Assembly: GCF_014649835.1 (NCBI RefSeq)
Contig: NZ_BMTU01000002.1
Location: forward strand, 248,001 to 312,000
Direction: 5' to 3'
DNA: 64,000 nucleotides
From: Streptomyces pilosus
Lineage (GTDB): Bacteria > Actinomycetota > Actinomycetes > Streptomycetales > Streptomycetaceae
The translations under genes were made by a program, and so were the position numbers. Positions 31,082-40,148 of this stretch are shown piece after piece. The notes below the pieces were generated by a model. The model was not told where the DNA came from, searched no databases, and worked only from the letters and a program-made list of their open reading frames with translations. Each line of letters begins with the position of its first letter. The stretch's first letter is position 1.

Positions 31082-31534
31082 GTGCCCGTACTTCCCTGGG
31101 TGACGCCGAACCCGGCCCGCCCCGACACCCACGCCTACGTCATGGCCTCACGCTTCGAGGTGCGGTCACTGAAGGACGTCCCCCGCTTCTTCCTCAAGTC
31201 GCTCGTCGCCTGGCGGCAGGTGCGCAGGGCGCCCGGAGCGCTCGGCGCCTCACTGGAGGCCAGGCCCTTCCGCAAGGTCTTCCACACGCTGTCCGCGTGG
31301 GAGAGCCGGGAGGCCCTCTACGCCTACGCGCGGGCCGAACCGCACAGGAGCGTCATGACCGGACTGCGCGCGGCGATGCGCGACTCGACGTTCACCTTCT
31401 GGGAGGTGCCCGTCGACCGGCTCCCGATCGACTGGGACGACGCCAAGCGCCGGATCGACGCCCGGGCACGGGACGGTGCCGCGGCCCCGGAGGGCCGAGA
31501 CGGCGCCCCGGACGGTCACGGCGCCGCCCGCTGA
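31082..31534 (+). CDS. Small monooxygenase-like (ABM/DUF3291-type ferredoxin fold) protein
   Basis: 150 residues. The core (VMASRFEVRSLKDVPRFF ... FHTLSAWESREALYAYARAEPHRSVM ... FTFWEVP) has the dimeric alpha-beta barrel pattern seen in antibiotic-biosynthesis-monooxygenase-like and DUF3291 proteins, with conserved Trp and His. The last 30 residues are Ala/Arg/Gly-rich and probably disordered. GTG 31082 lies directly after the dyad, leaving almost no leader. Probable target of the divergent MerR regulator; substrate unknown. Confidence 0.7.
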   Translation: MPVLPWVTPNPARPDTHAYVMASRFEVRSLKDVPRFFLKSLVAWRQVRRAPGALGASLEARPFRKVFHTLSAWESREALYAYARAEPHRSVMTGLRAAMRDSTFTFWEVPVDRLPIDWDDAKRRIDARARDGAAAPEGRDGAPDGHGAAR

Positions 31535-31661
31535 ACCGTGCGCCGGTCCGAACGGGCGGGTGCCGGGGGAGTGCTCTCGCCCTGTCCACCGGGACCGGGC
31601 ACCGGTCCCCGACGCACGGTGAGCCGAGCGGGCCCGGCCGCGGGGCCCGCGTCCGGACCGG

Positions 31662-32384
31662 TCAGTCCTCCAGCCGGCCGCGCAGCCATTCCTCCACCGC
31701 GCCCACGTGCGCGGCCGCCGCCGCCCGCGCGGCCTCCGGATCGCGGGCGACCAGGGCACGGTGGATCGCGGCGTGCTCGCGCCGGGTGCGCTCGAAGGCG
31801 CCCTCCTCCTGGTGGCCGCGCCGCACCCGGGCCCGGAAGGTGCGCGAGGACAGGCCCTCCAGGATGGCGGCCATCGTCCCGTTGCCGGCGGCGGCCGCGA
31901 TCTCCCGGTGGAAGGCCAGGTCGTGGGCGAGGATCCGCTCCGGGTCGTCGGTGGCGTCCATGGCCACCAGATGCCGCTCGACCTCGGCCAGCCGCTCCGG
32001 AGTGATCCGAGCCGCGGCCAGCGCCGTCGCCGCCGACTCCAGGGCGCGGCGCACCTGCAGCAGTTCGACCAGCCGGGACCCCCGGGACAGGTCGGCCACC
32101 ACCCCGAAGGTCTCCAGCAGGTCACCCGCCTCCAGCCGCGTGACGTAGATGCCCGAACCGTGCCGGGCCTCCAGGACGCCCAGCACCGTCAGTGCCCGGA
32201 TCGCCTCCCGCATCGAACTGCGGGAGATGCCCAGCCGGGCGGCGAGGTCCCGCTCGGTGGGCAGCCGCTCGCCGGGCTCCAGTTCACCCTCGCGGATCAT
32301 CGCCGTGATCCGCTCGATGGCGGCTTGCGTCACCGTGCCCTTCCGCGGGGCCGGCTCCTCCGCCCGCGGGGCCGTCTCCTCCAC
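31662..32384 (-). CDS. GntR-family (FadR/FCD) regulator of the L-fucose operon
   Basis: 240 residues: an N-terminal winged HTH ([27 protein letters not shown], about residues 45-75), then an all-helical FCD effector domain with conserved Asp/His positions ([20 protein letters not shown]) that bind metal and ligand in this subfamily. GTG 32384 follows GTGGAGGAG. It is divergent from the fuconate dehydratase operon, with a perfect FadR-type palindrome between them. It probably represses the operon until fucose or a catabolite is present; that is inferred from position. Confidence 0.88.
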   Translation of the reverse strand: MEETAPRAEEPAPRKGTVTQAAIERITAMIREGELEPGERLPTERDLAARLGISRSSMREAIRALTVLGVLEARHGSGIYVTRLEAGDLLETFGVVADLSRGSRLVELLQVRRALESAATALAAARITPERLAEVERHLVAMDATDDPERILAHDLAFHREIAAAAGNGTMAAILEGLSSRTFRARVRRGHQEEGAFERTRREHAAIHRALVARDPEAARAAAAAHVGAVEEWLRGRLED

Positions 32385-32427
32385 GCCACTCCTCCACTCA
32401 CCCGGACCGCCGCAGTCTACCGACGGA

Positions 32428-32506
32428 AGTGGTCGGACCACTCGCGAGCCAAAACGGACCGATCCCGGCCCGAAGGGTGTTCCGCTCGCCAAGTGGTCTG
32501 ATAAGT
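32428..32506. promoter_or_regulatory. Two FadR/GntR-type operator sites in the fucose promoter region
   Basis: AGTGGTCGGACCACT (32428-32442) is a perfect 15-base palindrome containing TGGTnnnACCA, the form recognised by FadR-subfamily GntR proteins. A second, weaker copy, AGTGGTCTGATAAGT (32492-32506), keeps the left half and lies 57 bases before the dehydratase GTG. The pair sits in the 178-base divergent interval. Confidence 0.65.
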
Positions 32507-32562
32507 ATGCCTCGGTACCCAGGACCGGCGCCCCGCCCCCGCTCCCCACCGAAAGGCCCTCC

Positions 32563-33903
32563 GTGCCCCCGAAACCCGCCCGGATCACCGCCGTCGACAC
32601 CTACGACATCCGGTTCCCGACCTCGCGGGAACTCGACGGGTCCGACGCGATGAACCCCGACCCCGACTACTCCGCGGCCTACGTCGTCCTGCGCACCGAC
32701 GCCGCCGACGGACACGAGGGGCACGGCTTCGCCTTCACCATCGGACGGGGCAACGACGTACAGGTCGCCGCGATCGAGGCACTGCGCGGCCACGTCCTCG
32801 GCCGGTCCGCCGACGACCTCTGCGCCGACCCCTCCCTGCTCGCCCGTGACCTCACCCGCGACAGTCAGCTGCGCTGGCTGGGACCGGAGAAGGGGGTGAT
32901 GCACATGGCGGTCGGAGCCGTCGTCAACGCCCTGTGGGACCTGACGGCCAAGCGCGCGGGCACACCGCTGTGGCGGCTGCTCGCCGAGGCCGACCCCGCC
33001 TGGCTGGTCCGCCAGATCGACTTCCGCTACCTCACCGACGCCCTCACTCCCGAGGAGGCCCTGACCCTGCTGCGCCGCGGCCGGGAGGGCGCCGGGCGGC
33101 GCACGGCCCTGCTGCTGGAACGCGGCTACCCCGCCTACACCACCTCGCCCGGCTGGCTCGGCTACGACGACGACAAGCTCACCCGGCTCGCCGCCCGGGC
33201 GGTCGCCGACGGCTTCCGGCAGATCAAGCTCAAGGTCGGGGCCGACCTCGACGACGACATCCGCCGCTGCCGGACCGCACGCGCGGCCGTCGGACCCGAC
33301 GTGCGCATCGCGATCGACGCCAACCAGCGCTGGGACGTGGACGAGGCGATCCGCTGGACCAAGGCGCTCGCGGAGTTCGACCCCTACTGGATCGAGGAGC
33401 CCACCAGCCCCGACGACATCCTCGGCCACGCCACCGTCCGCCGGGCCGTCGCCCCCGTCAAGGTGGCCACCGGCGAACACGCGCAGAACAGGATCGTCTT
33501 CAAGCAGCTCCTCCAGGCCGACGCCCTCGACATCGTCCAGATCGACGCCGCCCGCGTCGGCGGCGTCCCCGAGAACCTCGCCGTGCTGCTGCTCGCCGCC
33601 AAGTACGGCGTCCCGGTGTGCCCGCACGCCGGCGGGGTCGGCCTGTGCGAACTCGTCCAGCACCTGGCGATGTTCGACTACGTCGCCCTGACCGGCACCA
33701 CCGAGGACCGGGTCATCGAGTACGTCGACCATCTGCACGACCACTTCCTCGACCCCGTGGTGATCCGCGACGGCCACTACACCGCACCCCTCGCGCCCGG
33801 CTTCTCCGCCGCCCTGCGGCCCGAGTCACTGGCGCGCCACACCTACCCCGACGGCGAGTACTGGACCACGGACGCGACCACGCGCGAGGAGCGGCAGGCA
33901 TGA
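32563..33903 (+). CDS. L-fuconate dehydratase (enolase superfamily)
   Basis: Dehydrates L-fuconate to 2-keto-3-deoxy-L-fuconate. The 446-residue length suits fuconate dehydratases, which are longer than most enolase-superfamily members. Signs are the N-terminal capping segment [24 protein letters not shown], the KxK catalytic pair ([10 protein letters not shown]), [12 protein letters not shown] and EEPTSPDDI metal ligands, [13 protein letters not shown], and [15 protein letters not shown] with the catalytic His. Start GTG 32563 follows AAAGG. The stop overlaps the next ATG (ATGA). First gene of a four-gene operon. Confidence 0.92.
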   Translation: MPPKPARITAVDTYDIRFPTSRELDGSDAMNPDPDYSAAYVVLRTDAADGHEGHGFAFTIGRGNDVQVAAIEALRGHVLGRSADDLCADPSLLARDLTRDSQLRWLGPEKGVMHMAVGAVVNALWDLTAKRAGTPLWRLLAEADPAWLVRQIDFRYLTDALTPEEALTLLRRGREGAGRRTALLLERGYPAYTTSPGWLGYDDDKLTRLAARAVADGFRQIKLKVGADLDDDIRRCRTARAAVGPDVRIAIDANQRWDVDEAIRWTKALAEFDPYWIEEPTSPDDILGHATVRRAVAPVKVATGEHAQNRIVFKQLLQADALDIVQIDAARVGGVPENLAVLLLAAKYGVPVCPHAGGVGLCELVQHLAMFDYVALTGTTEDRVIEYVDHLHDHFLDPVVIRDGHYTAPLAPGFSAALRPESLARHTYPDGEYWTTDATTREERQA

Positions 33904-34655
33904 GCGAATGCGAGGGCCTGACGGCCCTGGTGACCGGCGGCGCCTCCGGCATCGGCCGGGCCACCGCGGAACTCCTCGCACGGCGCGGCGCCCGGGTCGC
34001 CGTCCTCGACCTCGACCCCTCGACCGTCGGCGAGCCCCTCACCGCCCACCGCGCCGACGTCACCGACGACGCCTCGGTGCGTGCCGCGGTGGCGGCCGCC
34101 CTCGGGGAGCTCGGCGGGCTCGACATCCTGGTCAACAACGCCGGCATCGGCGCCCGGGGCACGGTCGAGAGCAACTCCGACGCGGAGTGGCACCACGTGT
34201 TCGACGTCAACGTCCTCGGCATGGTCCGCACCGCCCGCGCCTGCCTGCCCGCGCTGCGCGCCTCCGCGCACGCCGCCGTCGTCAACACCTGCTCCGTCGC
34301 CGCCACCGCGGGCCTGCCGCAGCGCGCCCTCTACAGCGCCACCAAGGGCGCCGTGCACGCCCTGACCCTCGCCATGGCCGCCGACCACGTCCACGAGGGC
34401 ATCCGCGTCAACTGCGTCAACCCGGGCACCGTCGACACCCCCTGGATCGGCCGGCTGCTCGACGCGGCCGACGACCCGGCCGCCGAACGCGCCGCCCTCG
34501 AGGCCCGCCAGCCCACCGGCCGCCTGGTCACCGCCGCCGAGGTCGCCGCCGCCATCGCCTACCTCGCCGGCCCGCTGTCCGGCGCCACGACGGGCACCGC
34601 CCTCGCCGTCGACGGCGGCATGCAGGGACTCCGGCCGCGGACGGGGACCCGGTGA
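33900..34655 (+). CDS. SDR dehydrogenase, probable 2-keto-3-deoxy-L-fuconate dehydrogenase
   Basis: 251 residues with [15 protein letters not shown] for NAD binding, NNAG, a catalytic Ser in [10 protein letters not shown] and YSATKG as the YxxxK pair, and the C-terminal [11 protein letters not shown] end of classical SDRs. In known L-fucose oxidation pathways the SDR oxidises 2-keto-3-deoxy-L-fuconate to the 2,4-diketo acid. That assignment rests on its place directly after the dehydratase (ATGA) and before the fucose dehydrogenase-like gene (GTGA). Confidence 0.85.
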   Translation: MSECEGLTALVTGGASGIGRATAELLARRGARVAVLDLDPSTVGEPLTAHRADVTDDASVRAAVAAALGELGGLDILVNNAGIGARGTVESNSDAEWHHVFDVNVLGMVRTARACLPALRASAHAAVVNTCSVAATAGLPQRALYSATKGAVHALTLAMAADHVHEGIRVNCVNPGTVDTPWIGRLLDAADDPAAERAALEARQPTGRLVTAAEVAAAIAYLAGPLSGATTGTALAVDGGMQGLRPRTGTR

Positions 34656-35629
34656 AGCGCCGCCGGCTGGGCCGCAGCCGCGTCGAGGTCACCGCCCTGG
34701 CCTTCGGATCCGCCGGGATCGGCAACCTCTACACCGAGGTCGGCGAGCAGGAGGCCCACGAGGCGGTCGAGGCGGCCTGGCAGCGCGGCATCCGCTCCTT
34801 CGACACCGCCCCGCACTACGGCCTCGGCCTGGCCGAACGCCGTCTCGGCGCGGCCCTGCGCGCCCATCCGCGCGCCCGGTACACCGTGTCCACCAAGGTC
34901 GGCCGCCGCCTCGAACCCGCCGGCGCCGGCGGCGACGACCTCGACGACGGTTTCGCCGTGCCCGCCACCCACCGCCGCGTCTGGGACTTCAGCGCCGACG
35001 GCGTCCGGCGCACCCTGGAGGCGAGCCTGCTGCGCCTCGGCCTGGACCGGGTCGACGTCGTGTACCTGCACGACCCGGACGACCACGCCGAACAGGCCTT
35101 CCGCGAGGCCTACCCGGCCCTGGAGCGGCTCCGTGCGGAAGGCGTCGTCGGGGCGATCGGCGCCGGCATGAACCAGAGCGCGATGCTCACCCGCTTCGTC
35201 CGCGACACCGACGTCGACGTCGTCCTGTGCGCCGGCCGCCACACCCTGCTCGACCAGAGCGCCCTGTCCGACCTGCTGCCCGCCGCCCTGGAACGGGGCC
35301 GCTCGGTCGTGGTCGGCGGTCCCTTCAACTCGGGCCTGCTGGCCGACCCGAGACCCGGAGCGACCTACGACTACGCACGGGCGCCCGCCGAGCTGCTCGA
35401 CCGGGCCCTGCGCATCAAGGCGGCCGCCGAGCGCCACGGCACCACCCTGCGCGCCGCCGCCCTGGCCTTCTGCGCCGCCCACCCCGCGGTCGCGAGCGTC
35501 CTGGCCGGTGCCCGCTCGGCCGCCGAAGTGCACGACTGCGCCGACCAGTTCGCCGCACCGGTGCCGACGGCCCTGTGGCAGGAACTGCGGGCCGCCGGCC
35601 TGCTGCCCCCCGGGGAGGAGCCGGCGTGA
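34652..35629 (+). CDS. Aldo-keto reductase, probable L-fucose (aldose) 1-dehydrogenase
   Basis: 325-residue (beta/alpha)8 AKR beginning RRRLGRSRVEVTALAFGSAGIGNLY, with the catalytic tetrad visible as Asp (FDTAPHYG), Tyr in the same motif, Lys in VSTKVGRRL and His in VVYLHDPDD. The C-terminus has ASVLAGARSAAEV, the NAD(P) phosphate loop region. It should oxidise L-fucose to the lactone, as D-threo-aldose 1-dehydrogenase relatives do. GTG 34652 overlaps the preceding TGA, and its own stop overlaps the lactonase GTG. Confidence 0.87.
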   Translation: MKRRRLGRSRVEVTALAFGSAGIGNLYTEVGEQEAHEAVEAAWQRGIRSFDTAPHYGLGLAERRLGAALRAHPRARYTVSTKVGRRLEPAGAGGDDLDDGFAVPATHRRVWDFSADGVRRTLEASLLRLGLDRVDVVYLHDPDDHAEQAFREAYPALERLRAEGVVGAIGAGMNQSAMLTRFVRDTDVDVVLCAGRHTLLDQSALSDLLPAALERGRSVVVGGPFNSGLLADPRPGATYDYARAPAELLDRALRIKAAAERHGTTLRAAALAFCAAHPAVASVLAGARSAAEVHDCADQFAAPVPTALWQELRAAGLLPPGEEPA

Positions 35630-36465
35630 CCGTGGACGCCCACCACCACGTCTGGGACCTGTCCGTCCGCCCCCAGGACTGGCTCACCGGCCCCGGACTC
35701 CGGCCGCTGCGGCGGAACTTCGCCCTGGACGACCTCGCGCCGCAAGCGAGCGCGGCCGGAGTCGGCCGTACGGTCCTGGTGCAGACCGTCACCGCCGCCG
35801 GGGAGACCCCCGAACTGCTCGCCCTCGCCGAGGCGCACCCCCTGGTCGCCGGCGTCGTCGGCTGGACCGACCTCACCCGCCCCGGCGTGGCCGGGGAACT
35901 GGCCCGGCTGCGGGAGCTGCCCGGCGGACGGTACCTCAAGGGCATCCGCCACCAGGTGCAGGACGAGCCCGACCCCGAGTGGCTGCTGCGACCTGCCGTG
36001 CGGCGCGGACTGGCCGCCGTGGCCGAGGCGGGCCTGGTCTACGACCTCGTCGTCCTGCCGCACCAGTTGCCCGCCTGCACGGCGGCGGCCGCGTCGCTGC
36101 CGCGGCTCACCTTCGTCCTGGACCACCTGGGCAAGCCGCCCGTCGCCTCCGGCGCCCTCGAACCCTGGGCGTCCGCCGTCCGGGCCCTGGCCGCACTGCC
36201 CAACACGGTGTGCAAGTTCTCCGGGCTGGTCACCGAGGCCGACCACGCCACCTGGACCGTCGACGACCTCAGACCGTACGCGGACGTGGTGCTGGACGCC
36301 TTCGGCCCCCGGCGGCTGATGTTCGGCTCGGACTGGCCGGTGTGCACCCTGGCGGCGGCGTACGGCGACGTCCTCGCCGCCGCCCGGGCCCTGACCCTCC
36401 ACCTCGCCCCCGGGGAACGCCGTCGCCTCTTCGACACCACCGCCACCCGTGTCTACGGCCTCTGA
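35626..36465 (+). CDS. Amidohydrolase, probable L-fucono-1,5-lactonase
   Basis: 279-residue metal-dependent TIM-barrel hydrolase of the amidohydrolase_2 (COG3618) type: N-terminal DAHHHVWDLSVRPQDWL with the first metal His pair, a second His in KGIRHQVQDEPDPEWL, DHLGKPPV as the third site, and GSDWPVCTLAAAY with the catalytic Asp. Enzymes of this group open L-fuconolactone. GTG 35626 overlaps the AKR stop. The last 13 bases overlap the 3' end of the convergent membrane gene. Together the four genes convert fucose to the diketo acid; no hydrolase to pyruvate and lactate and no transporter lies beside them. Confidence 0.88.
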   Translation: MTVDAHHHVWDLSVRPQDWLTGPGLRPLRRNFALDDLAPQASAAGVGRTVLVQTVTAAGETPELLALAEAHPLVAGVVGWTDLTRPGVAGELARLRELPGGRYLKGIRHQVQDEPDPEWLLRPAVRRGLAAVAEAGLVYDLVVLPHQLPACTAAAASLPRLTFVLDHLGKPPVASGALEPWASAVRALAALPNTVCKFSGLVTEADHATWTVDDLRPYADVVLDAFGPRRLMFGSDWPVCTLAAAYGDVLAAARALTLHLAPGERRRLFDTTATRVYGL

Positions 36466-37874
36466 CCCGCCCGCGTCAGCCGGGTCGGCGGCAGGAACTC
36501 CCGCACGTACGTCCGCTGCCAGCACGCGCCCGTCTCCCGCAGCTCCCGCCAGGTCGTGTAGCGGTAGCGGAAGAGCCGGGCGCGGACGTGGCGGGGCGGG
36601 GCGTCCGCGGGGAACGGGGAGCGGCGCAGCAGCCGCAGCGTGTCCCGGTCGTTCTCCAGCAGCCGCTCCACCAGCACCCCGAACCAGGGGCCGGCGTACG
36701 CGGGCGACAGCGCGGCGAACCACATCAGCCAGTCGAGCCGCAGGTGGTACGGGGCGAACTGGCGGGGCCAGCGCCGGGGATCACCCGGCTTGCCCTTGAA
36801 CTCGTACTCCCGCCAGTCGCCGTCCTCCCGGGGCACCTCGTCGGCCGTGCCCTCCACCACCACCTCGTAGCGGACGCGGCTGACGCTGCCGAACGCCCCG
36901 TAGGTGTTGACCAGGTGCAGCGGGTCGAAGGAGCGGTTCATCACCTGGCGGCGGGAGAGCATGTTGCGCACCGGCTGCCAGGACAGGCCCAGCAGCAGCG
37001 CGGACACCGCGAGCACGACCACCACGTACCACAGCGGGGCGCCGGGCACCGGGGACGCGTCGTGGGGGAACGCGATCACCGGCAGGGCCAGGACGATCGT
37101 CACCCAGTTGAGCCAGGCGAAGTTGCCGGACAGCACCAGCCACAGCTGGGTGAGGATCATCAGCGCGGCCGCGGCCGAGGCGACCGGCTGCGGGGCGAAC
37201 AGCAGGAACGGCACGACCAGCTGGGTGACATGGTTCGCCGCCACCTCGACCCGGTGCAGCGGCTTGGGCAGATGGTGGAAGAACCAGCTCAGCGGCCCGG
37301 GCATCGGCTGCGTCTCGTGGTGGTGGTCCAGGCAGGTCAGCTTCCGCCAGCACGCGTCGCCGCGCATCTTGATCAGTCCCGCCCCGAACTCCACCCGGAA
37401 CAGGACCCAGCGGAGCAGGAACAGCACCACGACCGGCGGCGCCACCTCGTCGTTGCCGAGGAACACGGCGAGGAAACCGACCTCGAGCAGCAGCGACTCC
37501 CAGCCGAACGAGTACCAGGTCTGCCCCACGTTGACGATCGACAGGTACAGCGCCCACGGCACCAGCCACAGCAGCATCCCGCCCCACAGCGGGAGCAGCG
37601 AGTCCAGCCCCGCGAGCAGCGCCGCCGACACCGCGCAGCCCGCCCACGCGCACCCCGCGAAGAACCGGTCCGAGTAGTGCCAGTGGAAGAGGCTCGGGGA
37701 GCGGCGGAACGGGACCCGTGCCACGTGCCGCGGCACCGGAAGCATGCCGCGCTCCCCGATCAGCGCGCGGAACTGCAGGGTCGCCGTCAGGAACGCGACC
37801 AGGTACAGCCCGGCCAGCGCCCGCTGGAAGACCAGCCGGCTCAGCCAGTAGTCGGATGCGGTGAACCACTCCAC
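36453..37874 (-). CDS. Lipase maturation factor (LMF1-like) family membrane protein
   Basis: 473 residues with about eight to ten transmembrane helices in the first 320 residues and a hydrophilic C-terminal domain. The segments WYSFGWESLLLEVGFLAVFL, LIKMRGDACWRKLTCLDHHHETQPMP and the late PRRWPRQFAPYHLRLDWLMWF (approximate boundaries) match the LMF1 family, whose animal members fold lipases in the ER; a bacterial role is not established. ATG 37874. Monocistronic, convergent with the fucose operon. Confidence 0.88.
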   Translation of the reverse strand: MEWFTASDYWLSRLVFQRALAGLYLVAFLTATLQFRALIGERGMLPVPRHVARVPFRRSPSLFHWHYSDRFFAGCAWAGCAVSAALLAGLDSLLPLWGGMLLWLVPWALYLSIVNVGQTWYSFGWESLLLEVGFLAVFLGNDEVAPPVVVLFLLRWVLFRVEFGAGLIKMRGDACWRKLTCLDHHHETQPMPGPLSWFFHHLPKPLHRVEVAANHVTQLVVPFLLFAPQPVASAAAALMILTQLWLVLSGNFAWLNWVTIVLALPVIAFPHDASPVPGAPLWYVVVVLAVSALLLGLSWQPVRNMLSRRQVMNRSFDPLHLVNTYGAFGSVSRVRYEVVVEGTADEVPREDGDWREYEFKGKPGDPRRWPRQFAPYHLRLDWLMWFAALSPAYAGPWFGVLVERLLENDRDTLRLLRRSPFPADAPPRHVRARLFRYRYTTWRELRETGACWQRTYVREFLPPTRLTRAGQRP

Positions 37875-38020
37875 GGCCCCGCGCTCCTTCCGCCGTCGTC
37901 CCGCCCCGGACCACTGTCACCTCCGTATACCACCCGGGGACACGGGAAACCCGTGGGGAAGGAGGAGGCGGACGGGGCCCAGCGGTCGAAGAATCGCGCG
38001 AATCCTGGCAAGGTGGCCCC

Positions 38021-40117
38021 ATGTCTGATCGGGGAGCGAGCCCCCTGTCACTCCCGGACGACTGGCCGGACCACCCGGATCCGATCCTGGTGCTCAACCG
38101 CATGGGCAGCTTCGACTGGGATCTGGACGCCGGGGTGATGCAGATGGACGCCCAGGCGCACGAGATCTTCGACGTGCGCCCCGACGAGTACGACGACCGG
38201 CCCGAGACCCTGGGGAAACGGGTACCGCCCGGCGAGGCCAGGCGGCTGGACGCGGCCGTCTCGCAGGCGTTGAAGAACGGCAGCGAGAACTACGGGGCCT
38301 ACTTCCGGGTGCGCCGCCGCGACGGCGTGCTGCGCTGGACCCACACCCAGGGCTACATCCGCCGGGACGAGACCGGCCGGCCCCACCGCATCATCGGCAT
38401 CGTCCGGGACGCCACCCAGGAACTGAGCGACACCGAGGCCCGGCGCGCGCAGGCCGAGCAGGAGGACGCGCGCCGCCGCCAGACCAACATCGTCCAGCTC
38501 GCCACCGCCGCCCTCGCCCACGCCCGCACCGTGCGGGAGGTCATCGACGTCCTCAAGGACACCCACGGACTCACCCACCTGGGCGCCACCAGCCTCGTGA
38601 TGGGGCTGATCGAGGCGGGCCGCATCCGGCTCATCGCCGAGGGGCCCGACGGCAGCTACGTGGAGGGCACCCGCATCACCCGGATAGACGAGCCGTACCC
38701 GATGAGCGAGGCGGTACGGACCCTGAGCCCGTGCTTCATCGAGTCACCGGAGGAGTTCGAGGAGCGCTATCCGGGGCTCTGGCAGGGGCTCACCGGGCTG
38801 AACATCACCTCGGCCGCCTACCTGCCGCTCATCGTCCAGGGCCGCCCGATCGGCGCCATGGGCCTGCTCTACAGCGACCGGCACGGCTTCACCGCCGAGG
38901 AGCGCAACGTCCTGGTCGCCCTGGGCAGCAGCATCGCGCAGAGCCTGCAGCGGGCGATGTTCTACGAGCAGGAGATGGACCTCGCCCAGGGGCTGCAGCA
39001 GGCCATGCTGCCCCGCACCATCCCCAGCGTGCCCGGCGCCGACCTCGCCGTGCGCTACCGCGCCGCGAGCATCGGCGGCACCTTCGGCCGGGACATCGGC
39101 GGCGACTGGTACGACCTGATCCCGCTGCCCGGCGGCCGGGTCGGTGCCGTGATCGGCGACGTCCAGGGCCACGACACGCACGCCGCGGCCGTCATGGGCC
39201 AGTTGCGCATCGTCCTGCGCGCCTACGCCGCCGAGGGGCATCCGCCGGCCACCGTGATGGCCCGCGCCTCCGTCTTCCTGGACGAGCTGGACACCGACCG
39301 CTCCGCGACCTGCCTCTACGCCGAGGCCGATCTGTCCACCGGCGTCTTCCAGGTGGTGCGGGCCGGGCACATCGACCCGCTGGTGCGCCGCAACGACGGC
39401 TCCTGCCACCGGATCCCGGTCCCCGGCGGGCTGCCGCTCGGCCTGTCCGCGGAATTCGGCGGGCTCGACTACCCGGTCGGCACGATAGAGCTCGACCCCG
39501 GCGACACCCTGCTGCTGTGCACCGACGGCCTGGTCGAACAGCCCGGCGCCGACCTCGACGACGGCATGGAGACCCTGGCCGCGCTGATCACCGTCGGCCC
39601 GGACGACGTGCGTGACCTCGCCGACCGGCTGATCGAGGTCGCCGAGGAACGCGGCGGTGACGACGACGTGGCGCTGCTCCTGCTGCGCCGGCGCGCCCTG
39701 GACAGCCCGCGCTCCGGCGGCCGGCTGAAGCAGTACGTGCCGCCCGGCGACCCCCGGGCCCTCTCCGAGACCCGCCGCATGATCCGTACGGCGGTCAGCG
39801 CCTGGGGCGCGGCGGACCGGGCGGACGAGATCGAGCTGGTCGCCGACGAGATGATCACCAACGTGCTGATGCACACCGAGGGCACCGCCGTCGTCACCCT
39901 GCGGGTCCTCACCGGCAAGGACCGGCGCCTGCGCGTGGAGGTCGAGGACTCCTCCAGCGCCCTCCCGCGCCGCCGCGAGGCCGGTGAGTCGGGCGTCTCC
40001 GGCAGGGGGCTGCTGCTGGTCGAGATGCTCACCGACGTGTGGGGCGTCGAGGCGCGGGGCGGCGGCAAGTGCGTGTGGAGCGAGTTCGTGGTGGCCGGGG
40101 ACGCCGGAACGACCTGA
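38021..40117 (+). CDS. PAS-GAF-SpoIIE (PP2C) phosphatase with C-terminal RsbW-like ATPase domain
   Basis: 698 residues. PAS domain with VRRRDGVLRWTHTQGYIRR about residues 25-140, a coiled stretch, a GAF domain about 165-310, a SpoIIE/PP2C domain about 320-545 (metal Asp residues in GGDWYDLIPL and GDVQGH, then LLLCTDGLVE and GDDDVALLLL), and a HATPase_c anti-sigma-kinase-like domain about 565-690 (EIELVADEMITNVLMHTEG). Such Streptomyces proteins join phosphatase and kinase ends that act on anti-sigma antagonists in partner switching. AAGGTGG precedes the ATG. No antagonist or sigma gene is adjacent. Confidence 0.92.
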   Translation: MSDRGASPLSLPDDWPDHPDPILVLNRMGSFDWDLDAGVMQMDAQAHEIFDVRPDEYDDRPETLGKRVPPGEARRLDAAVSQALKNGSENYGAYFRVRRRDGVLRWTHTQGYIRRDETGRPHRIIGIVRDATQELSDTEARRAQAEQEDARRRQTNIVQLATAALAHARTVREVIDVLKDTHGLTHLGATSLVMGLIEAGRIRLIAEGPDGSYVEGTRITRIDEPYPMSEAVRTLSPCFIESPEEFEERYPGLWQGLTGLNITSAAYLPLIVQGRPIGAMGLLYSDRHGFTAEERNVLVALGSSIAQSLQRAMFYEQEMDLAQGLQQAMLPRTIPSVPGADLAVRYRAASIGGTFGRDIGGDWYDLIPLPGGRVGAVIGDVQGHDTHAAAVMGQLRIVLRAYAAEGHPPATVMARASVFLDELDTDRSATCLYAEADLSTGVFQVVRAGHIDPLVRRNDGSCHRIPVPGGLPLGLSAEFGGLDYPVGTIELDPGDTLLLCTDGLVEQPGADLDDGMETLAALITVGPDDVRDLADRLIEVAEERGGDDDVALLLLRRRALDSPRSGGRLKQYVPPGDPRALSETRRMIRTAVSAWGAADRADEIELVADEMITNVLMHTEGTAVVTLRVLTGKDRRLRVEVEDSSSALPRRREAGESGVSGRGLLLVEMLTDVWGVEARGGGKCVWSEFVVAGDAGTT

Positions 40118-40148
40118 CCCCGCCGGGCCCGGGTGGCACCCTTGACGT

